A DNA stretch of 64,000 nt from Oreocharis arfaki (GCA_013398015.1 VZRR01009907.1:57259-121258), one strand, 5' to 3'. Numbered from the stretch's first letter, positions 49,753 to 62,800 are shown. A program made the numbers and translations. The notes: a model not told the origin generated them from the letters alone.

Positions 49753-52700
49753 CTGCAAATAAAAATAAAATAAGAGTTAGTATAACTGAAGTGAATCAAA
49801 CAGGACATCATAAACAAGACCCAACAAATATTTTGATATGTGACAAACTACTGAGCAAAAGAAATTGCTCACTAATGAACTGAAACATGGACAATCAATA
49901 AATACTTAACCAACTCATATGTCTGAGTATTGTGATTAATATGAAGGATATGAATATCATATGTCTAAAGTTCTATTTTTGGAGGAAGTGATTTGCTATT
50001 TAAAATCCTAAAGTTGATTCTAGTTGGACACACCCAAAAGAACCCAGAATGCAATTAGTGAGCCTTCTTTAATTGTTTGACAGGCAGCATTTGCACAACA
50101 ATCCATATTGTAGGACACACCATCCTCAGTGCACTTTGGAGAGCATTTTGTCCTCTCTTTTCGTTCTGCTTGCAGTAGTTTGCAGCAGATGTGAGCTGAA
50201 GGCACAGCTCCATGGTTTGGTCTCAAGCAGAGTAAGTGTCCTTCAGTGCTCCACTTCAAGACATGCAGGTACCAGTTTGTCACTTGAGACAGGAGGTGGG
50301 CAGGAAGGTCAGATGCAATTTGGCTTATAAGGCAGAACGTATAAACTTGCAAATGAAATCAATGCATTTACTAACATTAGATTTTTGGATGTTTCTATAA
50401 CAAATCAAATCATTACCCCAACTCTGTAAAAGCTGGGAGGATACTAGTCATGCCTCCAAACCCATAAATGTTTAATGCTGTTAGAAGCAAAAAGAGCTGC
50501 GTTGTGATTCAGGAACCAAAACCACACACTTAAACAGATTAAAAATATATTTAGGAAACAATATTCTCTAAGACAGGCACTCAAGGAGGATGGTCCTAGA
50601 TGAATCTCCTCCTAAGAAACCGAACTTTCTTTTTCTGGCCTGTTTTAGCTGTCACACAGCTGAAAATGTAATTATTCTCAAGAAACATTCTCATGAAACT
50701 CTCACAAGCACAAAATAAATTTTCATATAATAGGTTTAAATACGTAGCATCACAGAAGGACTGTGCACTCCAAGACCAAGAGAGAGCCCTCCAGGAGCTG
50801 CTCTCAGCATTTTCAATAGCACCTGTACTTGTGCACTGCTGGTCCCAGACAGCAGGCTGAAATAGACTATTGTCACACAACATTTAGCCAAATCATTAGT
50901 ATCAGTCAGCCACAGAAAAAGGGCACTTTTATCTGGAATATGTGGCATCACAGAATTTCCCAGGGAATACAGTGCTACTGATGGAGGAAAGGAGGGAGAA
51001 GAAATGACATAAAAGTAAAAAAAAAAAACCCAAACCAGAACAACAACAAAAAAATCAAGCCAAAACAGCACTGGATGAAGACAGAAATTGGTACTATTTG
51101 ACCTTATCCACAGCATCTTCTCTGCTTCAACATAAATGTTAAAGTGCATGTGGAGAAGAAGACAAGAATTGCAGATGTTGCAGTTATCGCTTCTGAACCA
51201 GAAAACTGCACATGCTAACAGTGTAAGTACCAATTAAGTGAGATGGGAAAGACACTGTTTCATTATCCACACAACTCCCTCTACTGGCTATAATTTTAAA
51301 TATCCTGCACATACAGTGAGATCAGTGTTAAAATACTTATCAAATCAAGCCCTGAGCTATTTGGAATTCAGTTCTGTCCTGGACTGAACCTGCTGCCTGA
51401 CACGTGTAATACGTTAAACAGCAGGTGCAGCATTTTGTCCTTTGATAGAATGTTATCAGGGGATTTGGTTTTCTAGGTTGGTCATGAACAGACAGAGAAA
51501 GAGGCAAGGACAACTGTCAAAAGAAACAAGAGAGACCAAACTGTTCTTTCAGCCAGGTGATTGACTTAGAATGATGCCATCTCATGGCTTTCCAAATGGT
51601 TGCTACCTTCTCTGCCTCAACTGTTTTTTGTCCTTTTCAAACAGCACACTAATTTATATGGATTATATCATACCAATTTTTGGGACAAGATCCTCATCAG
51701 CACCTTTGAAGAAACATATGTAGATAACAAGCCCTCTCTGGATCTACAAAAGATTACAGAAAACAATGTCAATGTTTCTCATTATCTACTATGCACGCTT
51801 ATCAGTAAAACTGGTATCAAAAATGACAAAACCACGTAACAGACAAAGGTTCAAAGAGTAGTTTTATTTATTTGGTATAGCTTCAGGCATTAAGTTTACA
51901 CACCACACTGTGGAAGCTTATAAAATACATATCGATTATCTGTACAATGCTTCTATATAAAATTAAGAAAATTTATTAGCTCCATGTGAAGCCAAATTTA
52001 GTTGGAACATAGAGTGTACAGTATTAACACAGATGAGGTGAAAAGATGAAATTAGTATACTTAAATCCATCATAAGAAACAATTTAAGTTTTTTTCCTAT
52101 CAAATGTACAGCTAAAATAATTTTCAGTGTGAATTGTATTTCCAGTTATGAAACATGACAAACACCACAGGACTTGTCAAAGAACTGAATTTTATTTTGA
52201 CGTTGAAAGTAATCCAGTACAATTTAATTCTGAAAAAAACACAGAGTCTGTTAATTAAATATTTAAATATGATGACCAACAACTGTGAAGTTGTTCAGAA
52301 TATTATAAAGTTGTTCAAAATACTATTTACCAGCTTGAGTAAAATCTAACTGGCAAAATAGAACCTTTCAGTCATGGTATAGAGTAAAGGGTATGCTTCT
52401 TTAGCATTCAGAGAGACTACTCTTAAGAATTTGAGAGAAGAACTTGAGGGAAGAATTGAGCCTATACTGAGAAGAAAGCACAAGAAAACTTTTATGTAGC
52501 TTTCCTGCTCACTTGGTTAGCCCATGAAGAATGCATGTGCAACAACCCATGCTTTACTAAGCCAAACTGATAGGCTCTGCAGCCAGAAGCAACTATGTCT
52601 CACGCACAAGTATACCTGAATGGCTTAAATTCTTTGGGAAAAAACCCAGAGTATCCACAGGAGGACAGTATATAAAGAAACCTCCCTGCTGCTTTGTCAA

Positions 52701-55700
52701 GAAGAAGTATCTTTTTTAATTTGTTGGAGGAAACATAAATGTCAACTTGTAAAACACCACTGAAGAGATGTTAAATAGATTGGGACAGGAGGAGATACTA
52801 ATATCAATGTTATCAAAACAAAAGGATAGAAAATGTGAATAGTTTCTAAAACATATTTAAAATTTTTTTTCCTCTATTTTTTTCCCTTTTTCTTTCAATG
52901 ATAAAGGTTTTTGGTGAAGAAATCTTAGCCATACACATGAGATTTTGTCCCTTTGTTATTGCAGAGATTATACAAAATGCTTAAGGCAATGACAGAGAAA
53001 AGCCATGCCTTCTCAACTATTTTTCTAGTGACTAACTTCTGAAAAAAGAGAATGCTCTTTGTAGCCAAAATGTCACATGCTGAGAACTCTCAAAAGCTTT
53101 AAATGGCTCCTTTCAAAACTCATTTTGACCAGTGCAGAATTTTATACAGATTCCCAAATGACTACCATATTTCATAAACACTGATATGTCAGGATATTAA
53201 AAGGTAACAACAATGCACAAATAGCTACTAATAGAAGTATTTTTGATAAAATAGGCCGAATGAATTTGGTCTAGCTATTGGTCTAACCCCAGCATCAGAA
53301 ATAAGTGACTCTGCAATACAGAACACATAACAGAAAATCATTTCAATTCTGAGACTTGTGACAGTCTTTCTTTTGCACAGTCTCACAGCAGTAATGATAT
53401 TCTGCTAGGAGCTCATTTAAAGGCACAAAAAAATAAGTAAAGTGACCCTTGCAAGTCCTAAGGCCAGACAGATAAAGATTAAGTAAAATAATTCATGATT
53501 TTTCCAGCCTCTGTCCTCATTTGATGTCTGTTTTTGAATAAACTATTTATCACAAGATGAGACATGCATATTGAAGAAAATTAGAGGGACAGAAGGGTAA
53601 GTGAGAAAACAATTAATTCAGAGACAAGTTAAATAATAGATGCTTCTATTTATACTGCATGTTTATGGTCTTCTAGAACACTTTACACCCATGATGTAGT
53701 TGAAAAGTATGCAACCACTTGTAAGCTGAAACTTATGGTTTCAACTATGACTGAAAAGCGTGGTTCAACACTTGCAGCCATGTTTCAACTCCTTGTTAAG
53801 TCTTACTTTGTTCTTTAGTTTTCTTAATTGAATAGAAGAGGTAAAATTGAATGCAATTACAAGATCAAACGTAATAATAACATACATCAGTCTGACCTCA
53901 TATCAGTGCTCCAGGTGTCCTAAGACTTGTGCTCATTGTTGATGTAACGTGTAAACCTTTTAAACCAAAGCAAAACCATTGCCATTGCTGCAGTGTGGGA
54001 GCCTGTGAGCCCGTAGCTGCAGCAGCCCCTGGATATGCCTTGGCCACACTCCCTGGGCTAGGGAGACCAAAAGGTCTCCCAGGCTGCCAGGGACAAGGAT
54101 GCCTTGTTCTGCTCCCCTCTCCCTAGCCCTACCTGTGTACCACCCCTGTACCCTCAGACTATTGGTCCCTGATGTTTTCTCCCCACCCCTACTGACCCCA
54201 CATAAAAAACCTGAACACTTCCTCTTTCACCCTCTGGCTCATCCTCTGTTCATCCCATCCTCATCTACCCCTTTGGACTCGCACCACACACGTGGCTGGA
54301 ATAAATCCCTCCCAGAGACCAATCCTGACTCTGTGCCGTCAACTTACTGAGGAGACTGTCCGGGGTGTCCGAGTGTGTGTGTGTGTGCAGTGGCCTCGCC
54401 GTGCAGCTCTCAGCCAGAGACGCTTTCAGAAGGTTGTAGCCTCTTCACCACCAAAGCCCCAGCTGCAACACTGCAGGTCCTCTGTAACCTATCAAAGTCT
54501 AGTTGACTACTCCTCAGATCTATATTTAATGCACAAAAATTCGAGCAAAATAACGCAAATAAGAAAATCATCAATTCAACATGCTAATGTGCAAACAGCC
54601 ACTGCAAGGACTACACAGTGACAGGCAGGCAGCTGGACAGGAAAGCTGCGCTCTATGTGGATCTACTGTTAGCAGTAAAATGCCTACATAAATAAACCAG
54701 CAAAGCAAGATACTGTGCAACACTGGCACTTATTATACAACTGTCCTAAGTAATCATCAGATCAGGCAGCCTGCATCATGAAGGGCTGAAGTACCCAGCC
54801 CTAAAGCCATACAGACAGCCTTAGTAACGCTGCCTCCAAATGCTGCTTTTTAGCTCTTTTGCAGGAAAAAACAAATAACTGACTCCTTCCTCACCCTCCT
54901 TACTAAATATAGTAATCTGTATTTTTTAGGATTTCATTAGCAAAACTGAAATATATTCTGCAATATATTATCTCAAGTCAACCTTTTACTATTTCTCCCC
55001 AGGAAATTGGAATGGATAATAAAAGCAGACATACTCCGTAATTCTTAGAAAGTCAGTTTGTGAAACTAACTTACATAAATTATTCTGTGACATTTCCATT
55101 TCAAGTTCAGATTTACTACCCTCTGGGAAGATTTCTTCATATTTTTCATATTCAGTGCAGCAAAGAGAGATTACATCACCTGCCACAGGTCACAGAGCAA
55201 GTCTGTGCCGGTTACTTTGTACCTCTTTTTGCCATAGTAACCAGAAAACAAGTCAAGGCAAATACGATTAGGAAAAGACAGTTCTCCTTGCATAAAGTGT
55301 AGGCACTTACACTTTTTAGCTGAATATTCATTTTATGTTTCTTTTTTCCACAGTTATGAAATGCACCAAACCTCACGTTATTTCACCCCTGCCTTTAGAA
55401 GAATAATTCCTTTCATTTCTTCCTATTTTTCTGCACACATAAGCCTTTTATGGAGGGCATATAACCAAAATTCTCCATAAGCAAGACATCCTATGCCAAA
55501 TAACCTTCAACAGGCCAAAAACCTCAGTCGTGAAAACACAATGAAAGCAGAGATTCATGTATAAATATAAAGTATAGTCCTAACCTTTTTGCAGATGAAG
55601 AACATCTGCTCTCAAGTTCCTAAAGTACCTACAGGGGTCTCTTACAGCTCAGAAGCTATTCAAAGCCACCTACATAATATGCCATTTATAGTATGCTAGA

Positions 55701-57684
55701 AATGTCTCAAGGTGAGTGCCTACTTTTAAGTGGTCATAAAACATCAAGAACACACTGGTTGATGTAAATAATAGTTTATGATGTCTGTGTTCTTATTTTT
55801 TGTGTTTTTGCATTGGCATGAATATATAGGGAGTAAGATTACCCTACCAGAAAATGTCAGCAGCAAAATTTCCTTCCAATGACCTCTAAAGTAGTCATAC
55901 TAGAGAAAATATGAATTTCCCACAGGCTTTTTTGTTCTGCATGGTGACTAGTTCTTGTTAAAACAGACTTCTCTTGAAAAGCCCCAGGTATCCCAGAAAG
56001 ATTCCTAAGTATCCGTGACGAATATTAGTAAGGTTCATGTCTGAAAAATATCTGCTGGAGACCACCCAAATCTCTTTCAGATTCCTTTAGTACTATCTAT
56101 TACTTTCCTAGTGATTTTGCTTAATATGTTAAAAAAAATTTAGAGAGATAAACTGCATAACCTCCTTGTAGCAAAGTTATTCATATCTCTCAACCACAAC
56201 ATGTACCTTTAAAGATAGTTTAAAAGAAAGACAGCAAAATTACATTTCTGTTTTACTTTACTAGATCTACAATTACTTCTGTGATTAGCAAGCTAGAAAT
56301 AGGTTATTTCTCCTACAGTTAATTTATGCTGGGCTAAGCACATTTTATTGCAATTATCCTTACACTGAAAGGCTAATAATGCAATGCACACAGATGCACT
56401 ACATCTGTGAAACACAGTATTTCCGGGATGACACCCATTTCCTCCCAGTAAAACATTCTGGATTCCCAGACCATGCTGCAGAAACTAGTTCTGCTGGATC
56501 CACCTGCCCCTTCTGAACAAGGAGAGAGATGTTTTAAGGATAATGTGAAAGGCAAATAGTGAAGTCTCTTCAGATGTGTTGAATGAATGCATAAACCCTT
56601 TAAACATGCTAGAATTTTTACTTTTTAAAATTTATCCAAGTGACTGTATTAAGCCCCTTTTGTTGTAAGAGTCTTTTAAAAGGACAAAAGACAAAACCAA
56701 AAAAACCCATGGGCTAAATAGCTGTCAAGGGCAGAAATTAGTTATTCTGCTGTAAGTAACTCACAAGCAGTGACAACGACAGCAAGGCAGTGCATTCCAA
56801 AGGGCAGCCTTCATGCTTTGGTAAAGAGCCCTGGGCTGCATGCACAGCACATCGACCAAGGAGTCTGCAGACCTACCTACCTCTCCCAGCAGAAGACTCT
56901 GGGAGGAAAAGGGGAAAATACAATGTTTTCCTCAACCTATGTAGTGGTCTACATGCTAAATTTCATTTTTAGTTAGTGTCCTGGAAAAAAACCAACAAAC
57001 ATTAGAACTACTGCTGCCGTAGTCTCATTGCCCTACCCGGCCTTTCTTCAAGCTAGCACTATCACACAACAAACAAAGCCGACAGCTGAGCCCACCAGCC
57101 AAGGCTGTAGTGTCTCTGTGAAAGCGTATTTAAGGAAAAGAACAACACAGTTAGAAAGGAAGTGCTTGGTCGTGGAGCAGCCATGCCACTGAAGGGACTA
57201 CTGCCTACGGAGGACCCTGTGGAGCACAGGGAGAGAGAAAGAGCAGCAGAGAGAACACGCTATGCGCCGACCTCGGCCTCCTGCTGCTTCTCCCTTTGCC
57301 GAAGAGACTGACCGTAACCTTTGGTGATAACCAGGGGGCGAGGAGAGGGTTCTGGAGTGGAAACGAGAGACGAGGGTGGGAAAGTGCCTTAAGTGCAGCT
57401 TAGCCTGGAAAAGGAGGAGAGGGTGTTCCCCTCAAACGCCTAAACGCCCACCCTCTCCCCGCCGGCGCACGCGCGCAGGGGACGGAGCGCTTTCCCGCTG
57501 CCCGCCCCGAGCGGCCCCGCTCCGCGGGAAGAAGGGGCGATGCCGATGATGGGGGGCGGCCCACGGCCCACGTTACCTCCACCCACTGCGCCTCGGAGCC
57601 GCACTCAGGCGGCCGCACCTGCAGCCGAGCGGAGACACTCTGCTGCAGCACGGCCCGGGCCCGCGCTGGCCGCGCCTCCGCCAT
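49427..57684 (-). CDS. DTD2: DTD2, D-aminoacyl-tRNA deacylase 2 (animal-type tRNA deacylase), 3 coding exons
   Basis: Exons 57577-57684, 51674-51743 and 49427-49752 join in phase to 504 bp, or 167 residues plus stop; the human protein is 168. The N-terminus reads MAEARPARARAVLQQSVSAR and the C-terminus TNGPYTHLIEF. Family signatures are present: PQATL in place of the SQFTL of DTD1, and the TNGP loop. DTD2 (also ATD) is a cytosolic hydrolase of the DTD fold. It removes wrongly attached amino acids from tRNA, notably L-Ala from tRNA-Thr with a G4:U69 pair, made by error-prone alanyl-tRNA synthetase. The gene sits upstream of HEATR5A on the same strand, as in human. No frameshift or stop is seen. 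Confidence 0.97.
49753..51673 (-). other. DTD2: DTD2 intron 2
   Basis: A 1.9-kb intron. It holds a CTCF-like motif (51276-51289, minus strand) and an A-run near 51019-51028. A 165-codon minus-strand open frame at 50736-51233 has no family resemblance and is not called. Confidence 0.85.
51674..51743 (-). CDS. DTD2: DTD2 coding exon 2, residues 37-60 (split)
   Basis: This 70-bp exon follows a TTTTGTAG acceptor and reads IQRGLVIYICFFKGADEDLV then PKI, plus one base of a Val codon, at donor GTATGA. It matches human QRGLVIYVCFFKGADKELLP. It is too short to be found by open-frame length alone; the phase fit on both sides confirms it. Confidence 0.95.
53994..54470 (+). mobile_element. Solo LTR of an endogenous retrovirus (477 bp) with 6-bp target duplication
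   Basis: The element begins TGTGGGAGCC and ends AGCTGCAACA (TG...CA), flanked by CTGCAG on both sides (53988-53993 and 54471-54476). A TATA-like CATAAAAAAC lies at 54201-54210 and AATAAA at 54300-54305, in the order and spacing of an LTR promoter and poly(A) site. It has no coding region. It is related in sequence to the 48641 LTR. It is antisense within DTD2 intron 1. Confidence 0.9.
55155..55212. mobile_element. MIR-like SINE relic
   Basis: GCAAAGAGAGATTACATCAC followed by CTGCCACAGGTCACAGAGCA matches the MIR core pattern (agaggttaagtaacttgccc..., aaggtcacacagc...) better than the other two relics. About 58 bp can be recognised. Confidence 0.5.
57169..57365. mobile_element. Possible LTR fragment
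   Basis: GTGGAGCAGCCATGCC ... AAGGGACTACTGCC ... AGAAAGAGCAGCAGAGAGAA resembles, from memory, the repeated GGAGCAG/GGACTGC internal pattern of a common passerine LTR. No termini or duplication are seen, so it may instead be CpG-shore unique sequence. Confidence 0.3.
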
Positions 57685-57790
57685 GGCGGCCCCGCAGCGC
57701 TGGGGGCGGGGCCGGGTCACGCCTTTCCGGCACCGGCACCGGCACTGGCCCCGGCTGCAGGCCGCGGGTCACGGGCGGCGGGGGGAGTGA
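57410..57790. promoter_or_regulatory. DTD2: CpG island, DTD2 promoter and first exon
   Basis: CpG-dense block around the DTD2 start codon. Upstream of the ATG on the minus strand are an ETS-like CCGGAAA (57724-57730) and a GC box (CCCCGCCCCC near 57706). A second ETS-like GCCGGAAGC lies on the plus strand at about 57924-57932. No TATA box is seen, as usual for a housekeeping promoter. Confidence 0.8.
57577..57684 (-). CDS. DTD2: DTD2 coding exon 1, residues 1-36
   Basis: ATG at 57684-57682 in a near-perfect Kozak setting (GCCGCCATGG). It reads MAEARPARARAVLQQSVSAR, then LQVRPPECGSEAQWVE, ending at GAG|GTAACG in phase 0. An in-frame ATG 36 nt upstream (57720) would add 12 residues; the human start and the Kozak match favour 57684. 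Confidence 0.93.
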
Positions 57791-59679
57791 GGGCAGGACC
57801 TTGTGCAGATGATAAAACGGGGCTTCTGGTCTGTCCTCTCTATGGAGGGGGCTGAATACAAGCTTTGGAACAGAATTAAACAAAGTATTTCTAGAGCTCT
57901 ACTGACCGATGCCCTGATAGCTAGCCGGAAGCGGGCTTTGGTTTCTTATTTTGATGGGAAGTGAAAGATCTCTTTGTCTTCTGTTGGGGAAATGTTACAT
58001 GCTTGTGATAAGAGCAGTATGCTGTGTAGTTTATGCATGAAAAAGAAAATCTGAATGTAGTTTTTTATTTCTCTTGCTCATTACTTAGTTTATGTTTCAG
58101 GTTGCTGAGGTCAGTCTATCAGAGTTGGAGCATTTCTGTTCAGTGATAGTGCATTGGAGCAGAGGGAACAGAAAACGCAGATAAAAGGGATCTGGACAGC
58201 TAGTGGTCCAAATCATCTGGGAAAAAGAACTGCATAGTTTTGTAATGAGATCCCACCGCTAATGGGAAAAATTAAAGTATTGCGAGTGGTTCTTTTATTA
58301 TCTTTCAGGTTTTTGGCTACATACCGTGATACTCCTTGAATTTAAGCTCCAAAACTGGAAGAGTTGTGTCTTTCTCCCATCTGTGAACCTTGACAGAGAC
58401 AAGTTTTGAATAATACTGCTTTCATTAAAATCAGGATTGAATGATGCAGAATTCACTATCTCTCTCCAAATTCTTTTTATGACCGAAGATTTTATTTTTG
58501 AACTGTATTTAAAAATAAATTTTAAAAAAATATATATAGCAGTGTGAGTAAGCAGCTGAATTTTAGTACCTGGACTCAATCATAGAGTAAGATTACCAAA
58601 GATCCCTATTGAACAGCAAGGGCCAATATGCACTTCTGACTAATCAGTGTTACACATAGGGATATGTTTGGCTTCTGTCTGTCATTTTAAAAGAAGATTC
58701 TTGATGTGTGTTCAGTGAGGTTGCTCTTCCCAAAGCAAGCCTTCATGGAAGAACAGGAAATTGCACGAGGTGGTTAGTGTATGAAGCAGCTCATTTTTGC
58801 TAGCTGTAGGGTATTGTAAAATACGAGATGTTTTTATTTAAACTCAGCTAATTTTATTTAAAATACGTTCTTTTCATTTACTTGAAAGCTGTATCCCCAG
58901 ACTCATTAAGAAGAGTTTAATGAGGTAGAAATCCATTTAAAATGAGAGGGGTTTCCATATATATTTGTGATATAAATTGATTGTTAAGGAAAATGGATTT
59001 TGCTACAGTCTGAGCAAATTATAATAAGCAGATTATAGAGAGATATTAATATGTAAGGATATTGATTGTTACTTGGTGCTGTGCCATTATTTATACCAGG
59101 ATATGATGGAGAATATTTATTCATGTGCACGTTTCAGTACAAATGCCTGTGAAACACTGCATAGAAAAATTAGTATGACATCATTGTTTATTTATGGATT
59201 GTTGGTGGAATTATTTCGTATTTTCCTTGGGAAGCCAAATAATTCTGTTGCACCTTGAATTTCTTGAATCTTACTGGCCAACTGTTAGATTAAGGGCCTC
59301 TCTTTTTATGCCAAAGAATGAAAGTAAATTTGTTGGATAAATTTTAGGCATGGAGTTGGATTTGACTGTGGGTTTTATACAGAAAAAAACATCTCCTGAC
59401 ATCTAAAGAATATAGCCATGCATGAAATATATTGGTATTTTTATCAGGTACTATATAAAGACATTTTTCTGTATGTTTTGGATTTGACAGTTGTCCCAGA
59501 ATATTTCCTGTATCCTCTCTGCTTGTTGTCACTGGATCTGGAGGTAGGTGTTTTGAGAATGGTACTCAGAAGATATTTCTGGCTATTTTCAGATCATTTG
59601 TCTTTCAGAGGGGCAGGTGGCAGTCTCACAAATTGCAGCGGACGTACGTTTTTCCTTACCCTTTGTGAGAAGTCATGTC

Positions 59680-59822
59680 GAAGTCTGAGTTCAGGAAGTG
59701 TTTGGACAACACTCTCAGGTGCATGGTATGATCCTTGAAGTGTCTTGTGCAGGGCCTGGAGTTGGACTTGAAGATCCTGGGTCTCTTCCAACTCAGCATA
59801 TACTGTGATTCTGTGATTCTTT
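59680..59822 (+). mobile_element. CR1 LINE 3'-end fragment
   Basis: The sequence runs CAGGAAGTGTTTGGACAACA, CTCTCAGGTGCATGGTATGA, CTTGTGCAGGGCCTGGAGTT, then GGGTCTCTTCCAACTCAGCA and a GTGATTCTGTGATTCTTT tail. This is the characteristic order of the avian CR1 3' end, including the terminal 8-9-bp tail repeats. Confidence 0.9.
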
Positions 59823-62800
59823 GCATATTTGGAACAAATCCTTTTGTCAATAGCTGGGTGGATGCTGGAAGCTCTGCCCGTGCAGGGACTTGGCTTTCTC
59901 CTTGTCTTTCAGTACCAAAATGACCCTCAAGTGGTTGAATTCTTTCCTAGGGATGTTTGTTTGGGGTTTCTGTTGTTACTATTAAGTTTGGTGTTGCATA
60001 CCATTTGGCAGGGGCAGGAGTTTACTGGGCCTTTGAAGGGACGAGATGTATCTGGGATGTTTTTCCTTTGTCTATGGTGTCTGAAACATGATCAGTGTTC
60101 TTTTATGCAGCTATCACATTGACAGAATTGCCCCCATCTGTTTTGAAGAGAAACTATACAAAGCTTCAGTGGCACTTAGATAGCAAAGATACAAATTAGG
60201 TTGTTGGCGAGGGTTATAGCTTGATGGAACTACTTCTTTTGGGACAGATGTAGCTGAAAGGCTCCAGAGTGCCAAGCAAAGAATTAGATTTCAACATTTC
60301 ATTTTCTCCATTGCCAAATTTGGAACTCTTCCCATGCATACAGATTAAAACGAAACAAAACAGACCAAAAAAGTTCAATGACTTAAAATCATTTAGTAAA
60401 GAATCATGGGTGGGGGCCACAGCTGGTGTCAAGGGTGAGAGAGAACCAATGGATGTCCTTGTGCCAGCTGTTAAAGATTGCTGTAAAAAGACTCATTATC
60501 AGAGAATGGCCTGCAAAGTGGAATTTGCAACAATGAATTGCAAATTACCATCACAAGGTAAAGATATTTCCACAAAAGAATTTGTGAGCTGGGATTAATG
60601 TTCAAATAAAATACAATTTTAATTTGGCCATGTCGAAACAACAGGTCAATCCCTCAAAGAAATAAAAAAAGATATTCTATATCTTTAGTCCAAGATGTTT
60701 AACATGCTACAGGACAGCTCAGAATGTTAGTGTGATTTGCTTTTGAAGTGATGTTTATGATCCTACATCTGGAACTGAGTCAAGCCCTTTGCTTTCTGTT
60801 GGAGGATGACCTCTTTTTCTTCTCTTTTCCTCCCAGTTTACTTATTTTGTTTCTCTTTTTGAGCTACTTGCCTTATCACAAATAGCGCAAGTAGGTTCGC
60901 TGGCTCTTACATTTGGTGATTGTTTTTTGTAGCATACTTCTCAGTCTAGTTCAAGACCCAGTTTAGCTTACTGCAGCCTCAGAAATGCTAGCTGAAATGC
61001 TGATTAGCTGGAAAAGACAAGGTACTGCTCAACAGTGGCGTGGGTGCAGAGAGGATTAGCTGGTGGTGTTAGACTTTTGCAGTGTAAGACGTGTTATGAT
61101 GACTGTATTTAGTACCGACTTATTAAAGTACTGTCCAGAGATCAGGAGTATGTCTGCCTCCCAACCATCATCTCCTTCCTCCAGAGGTATTTAAATAAGA
61201 AAAGCAAAGAGGGCATGAAGAATTTCCCTAGTAGAAGTCAGCAAAAATGAGCAATCCTGTCAGTCAAAAACCACAATTACTGCACAATGCCTGTGCAGAG
61301 CTACCAGAAACAGCTCTTCCAGAGAAGACATAGAGTGAAGACTATCATCCACTTTGCCTTCCAAACTGCCCCCCAGGTCTGTTTAGCATTTGAAAGAACT
61401 ATTGCAGACTTCTGGGGGAAGATGATTGAGTGAAAGATGGTACTGTGGATTTTATCTCTGTGCTTTGCTCCATACCTCTGAGGTAGGCCGTGGCTTCTTC
61501 AGCTCCAGTTCTGTAGCATAAGAGTTGGTCCACCTCTTTAGCTCTTCCAGCGGAGCCAATTTAGTGTCCCCACAAATGTCAGTATTGTTTGCAGTGAAGG
61601 CTGGTATTCCTGTTGTGGAAGTACAGTTGTGTGATTTGAGTGGTTGATTTAATCTGAGTTTAAAGAAAGCAACAAAAATTTAATACACGACTAAAAATAG
61701 GTTAGTGTTTTGTTTAGTCCTTCATACAATTACAAAACAGACACTGAAATGTGTTACAGCAATCAAAAGTTAATTAAATTTCTTAAAAAAAAAAAAATCA
61801 GTGTGAAAGCTGTGTCAGATACAATTACTGTTTTTTATTGTGAGAAGCAGAAATTTGGATCTATTGGAGGAAAAAAAAGTAGCCAGATAAAAGACACAAT
61901 CTGCTTGCTTACTGTGATTGCCTAAAGGAAGTAAGAATACTATTGATCAGTTTTATTCTTGTTGGGTGCTGGGTATATTCGTTTGCCTGTGACATTTAGC
62001 TACTCTATTTTTTCCTGCTTGGGTGTCTTCTGAACTAAATCTTTGTCTGTATGATTGACAGGCATTAATGTTAAAACGACTTCTGTATTGTGCTCCAGTG
62101 GAATCAACAGAGCAGTGGGAGTGGCCTACCTGCAGCGTGTACCAGTGGGTCTCACTGTAACACGATGGACTGGTTAGAAGCAATATGTTTTGGGTTTTTT
62201 TCACGGAATTGAGCTAATCCCATATGCCCCCATGCTCTTTCTTGTGCAGAGCCAACCTTGAGTTTCAGCACCACGCTCTTAAGTCTGGAATTCAGAGGGA
62301 GGCTGTACAGGGTCATGAAGCTGGCTCCATGAGGAGCTCCTCAAAGGTCAGCAGTTTTCTGCTCTACTATTAGGAATGGTTTTGCCAGATCCAGGTTGAT
62401 CCCTGCAGGTGTATCCAAATATACTTGCTTCCCCAGTCTACTGAGTTTGGGATCTGGGTTCTACACAGCAGGAGTACGTGAAAGCAACTTGGGTGTAGGA
62501 CAGTACTGACTCAATGGTGAGAGAAGAAGCACTGAGCATGGAGCTAGAAAAGGATAACCTTATGGTCAGAAGGCCTGAAGCAAACAGGGCAGGAGTAGCA
62601 GAGCTCAGTGACAGTTGGCAACTGTACAGGCTGTTTGCCATCCCTCAGCAAGCTCGGTGGGGCCACCCAGGCCACCCTTGACCAGCTGAAGTCAGCTTCA
62701 GCTTCTTGTGCTCTGTGTGGAGCTGCTGACCCCACAGGAGTTCAGAGCCTGGTGCTGCTCTGGCAGGTGGGGGTCTGGTTTGCTTCAAGCCCCTGAGCTA

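Larger units (their letters stand above)
51744..57576 (-). other. DTD2: DTD2 intron 1
   Basis: A 5.8-kb intron carrying a solo LTR (53994-54470), a MIR-like relic (55155-55212) and a possible LTR scrap (57169-57365). The rest is AT-rich with no recognisable feature until the GC content climbs towards the CpG island. Confidence 0.85.

Noticed and set aside
50736..51233. 165-codon minus-strand open frame in DTD2 intron 2
   Set aside because: No family resemblance, low-complexity hydrophobic run, lies between two phase-matched DTD2 exons.
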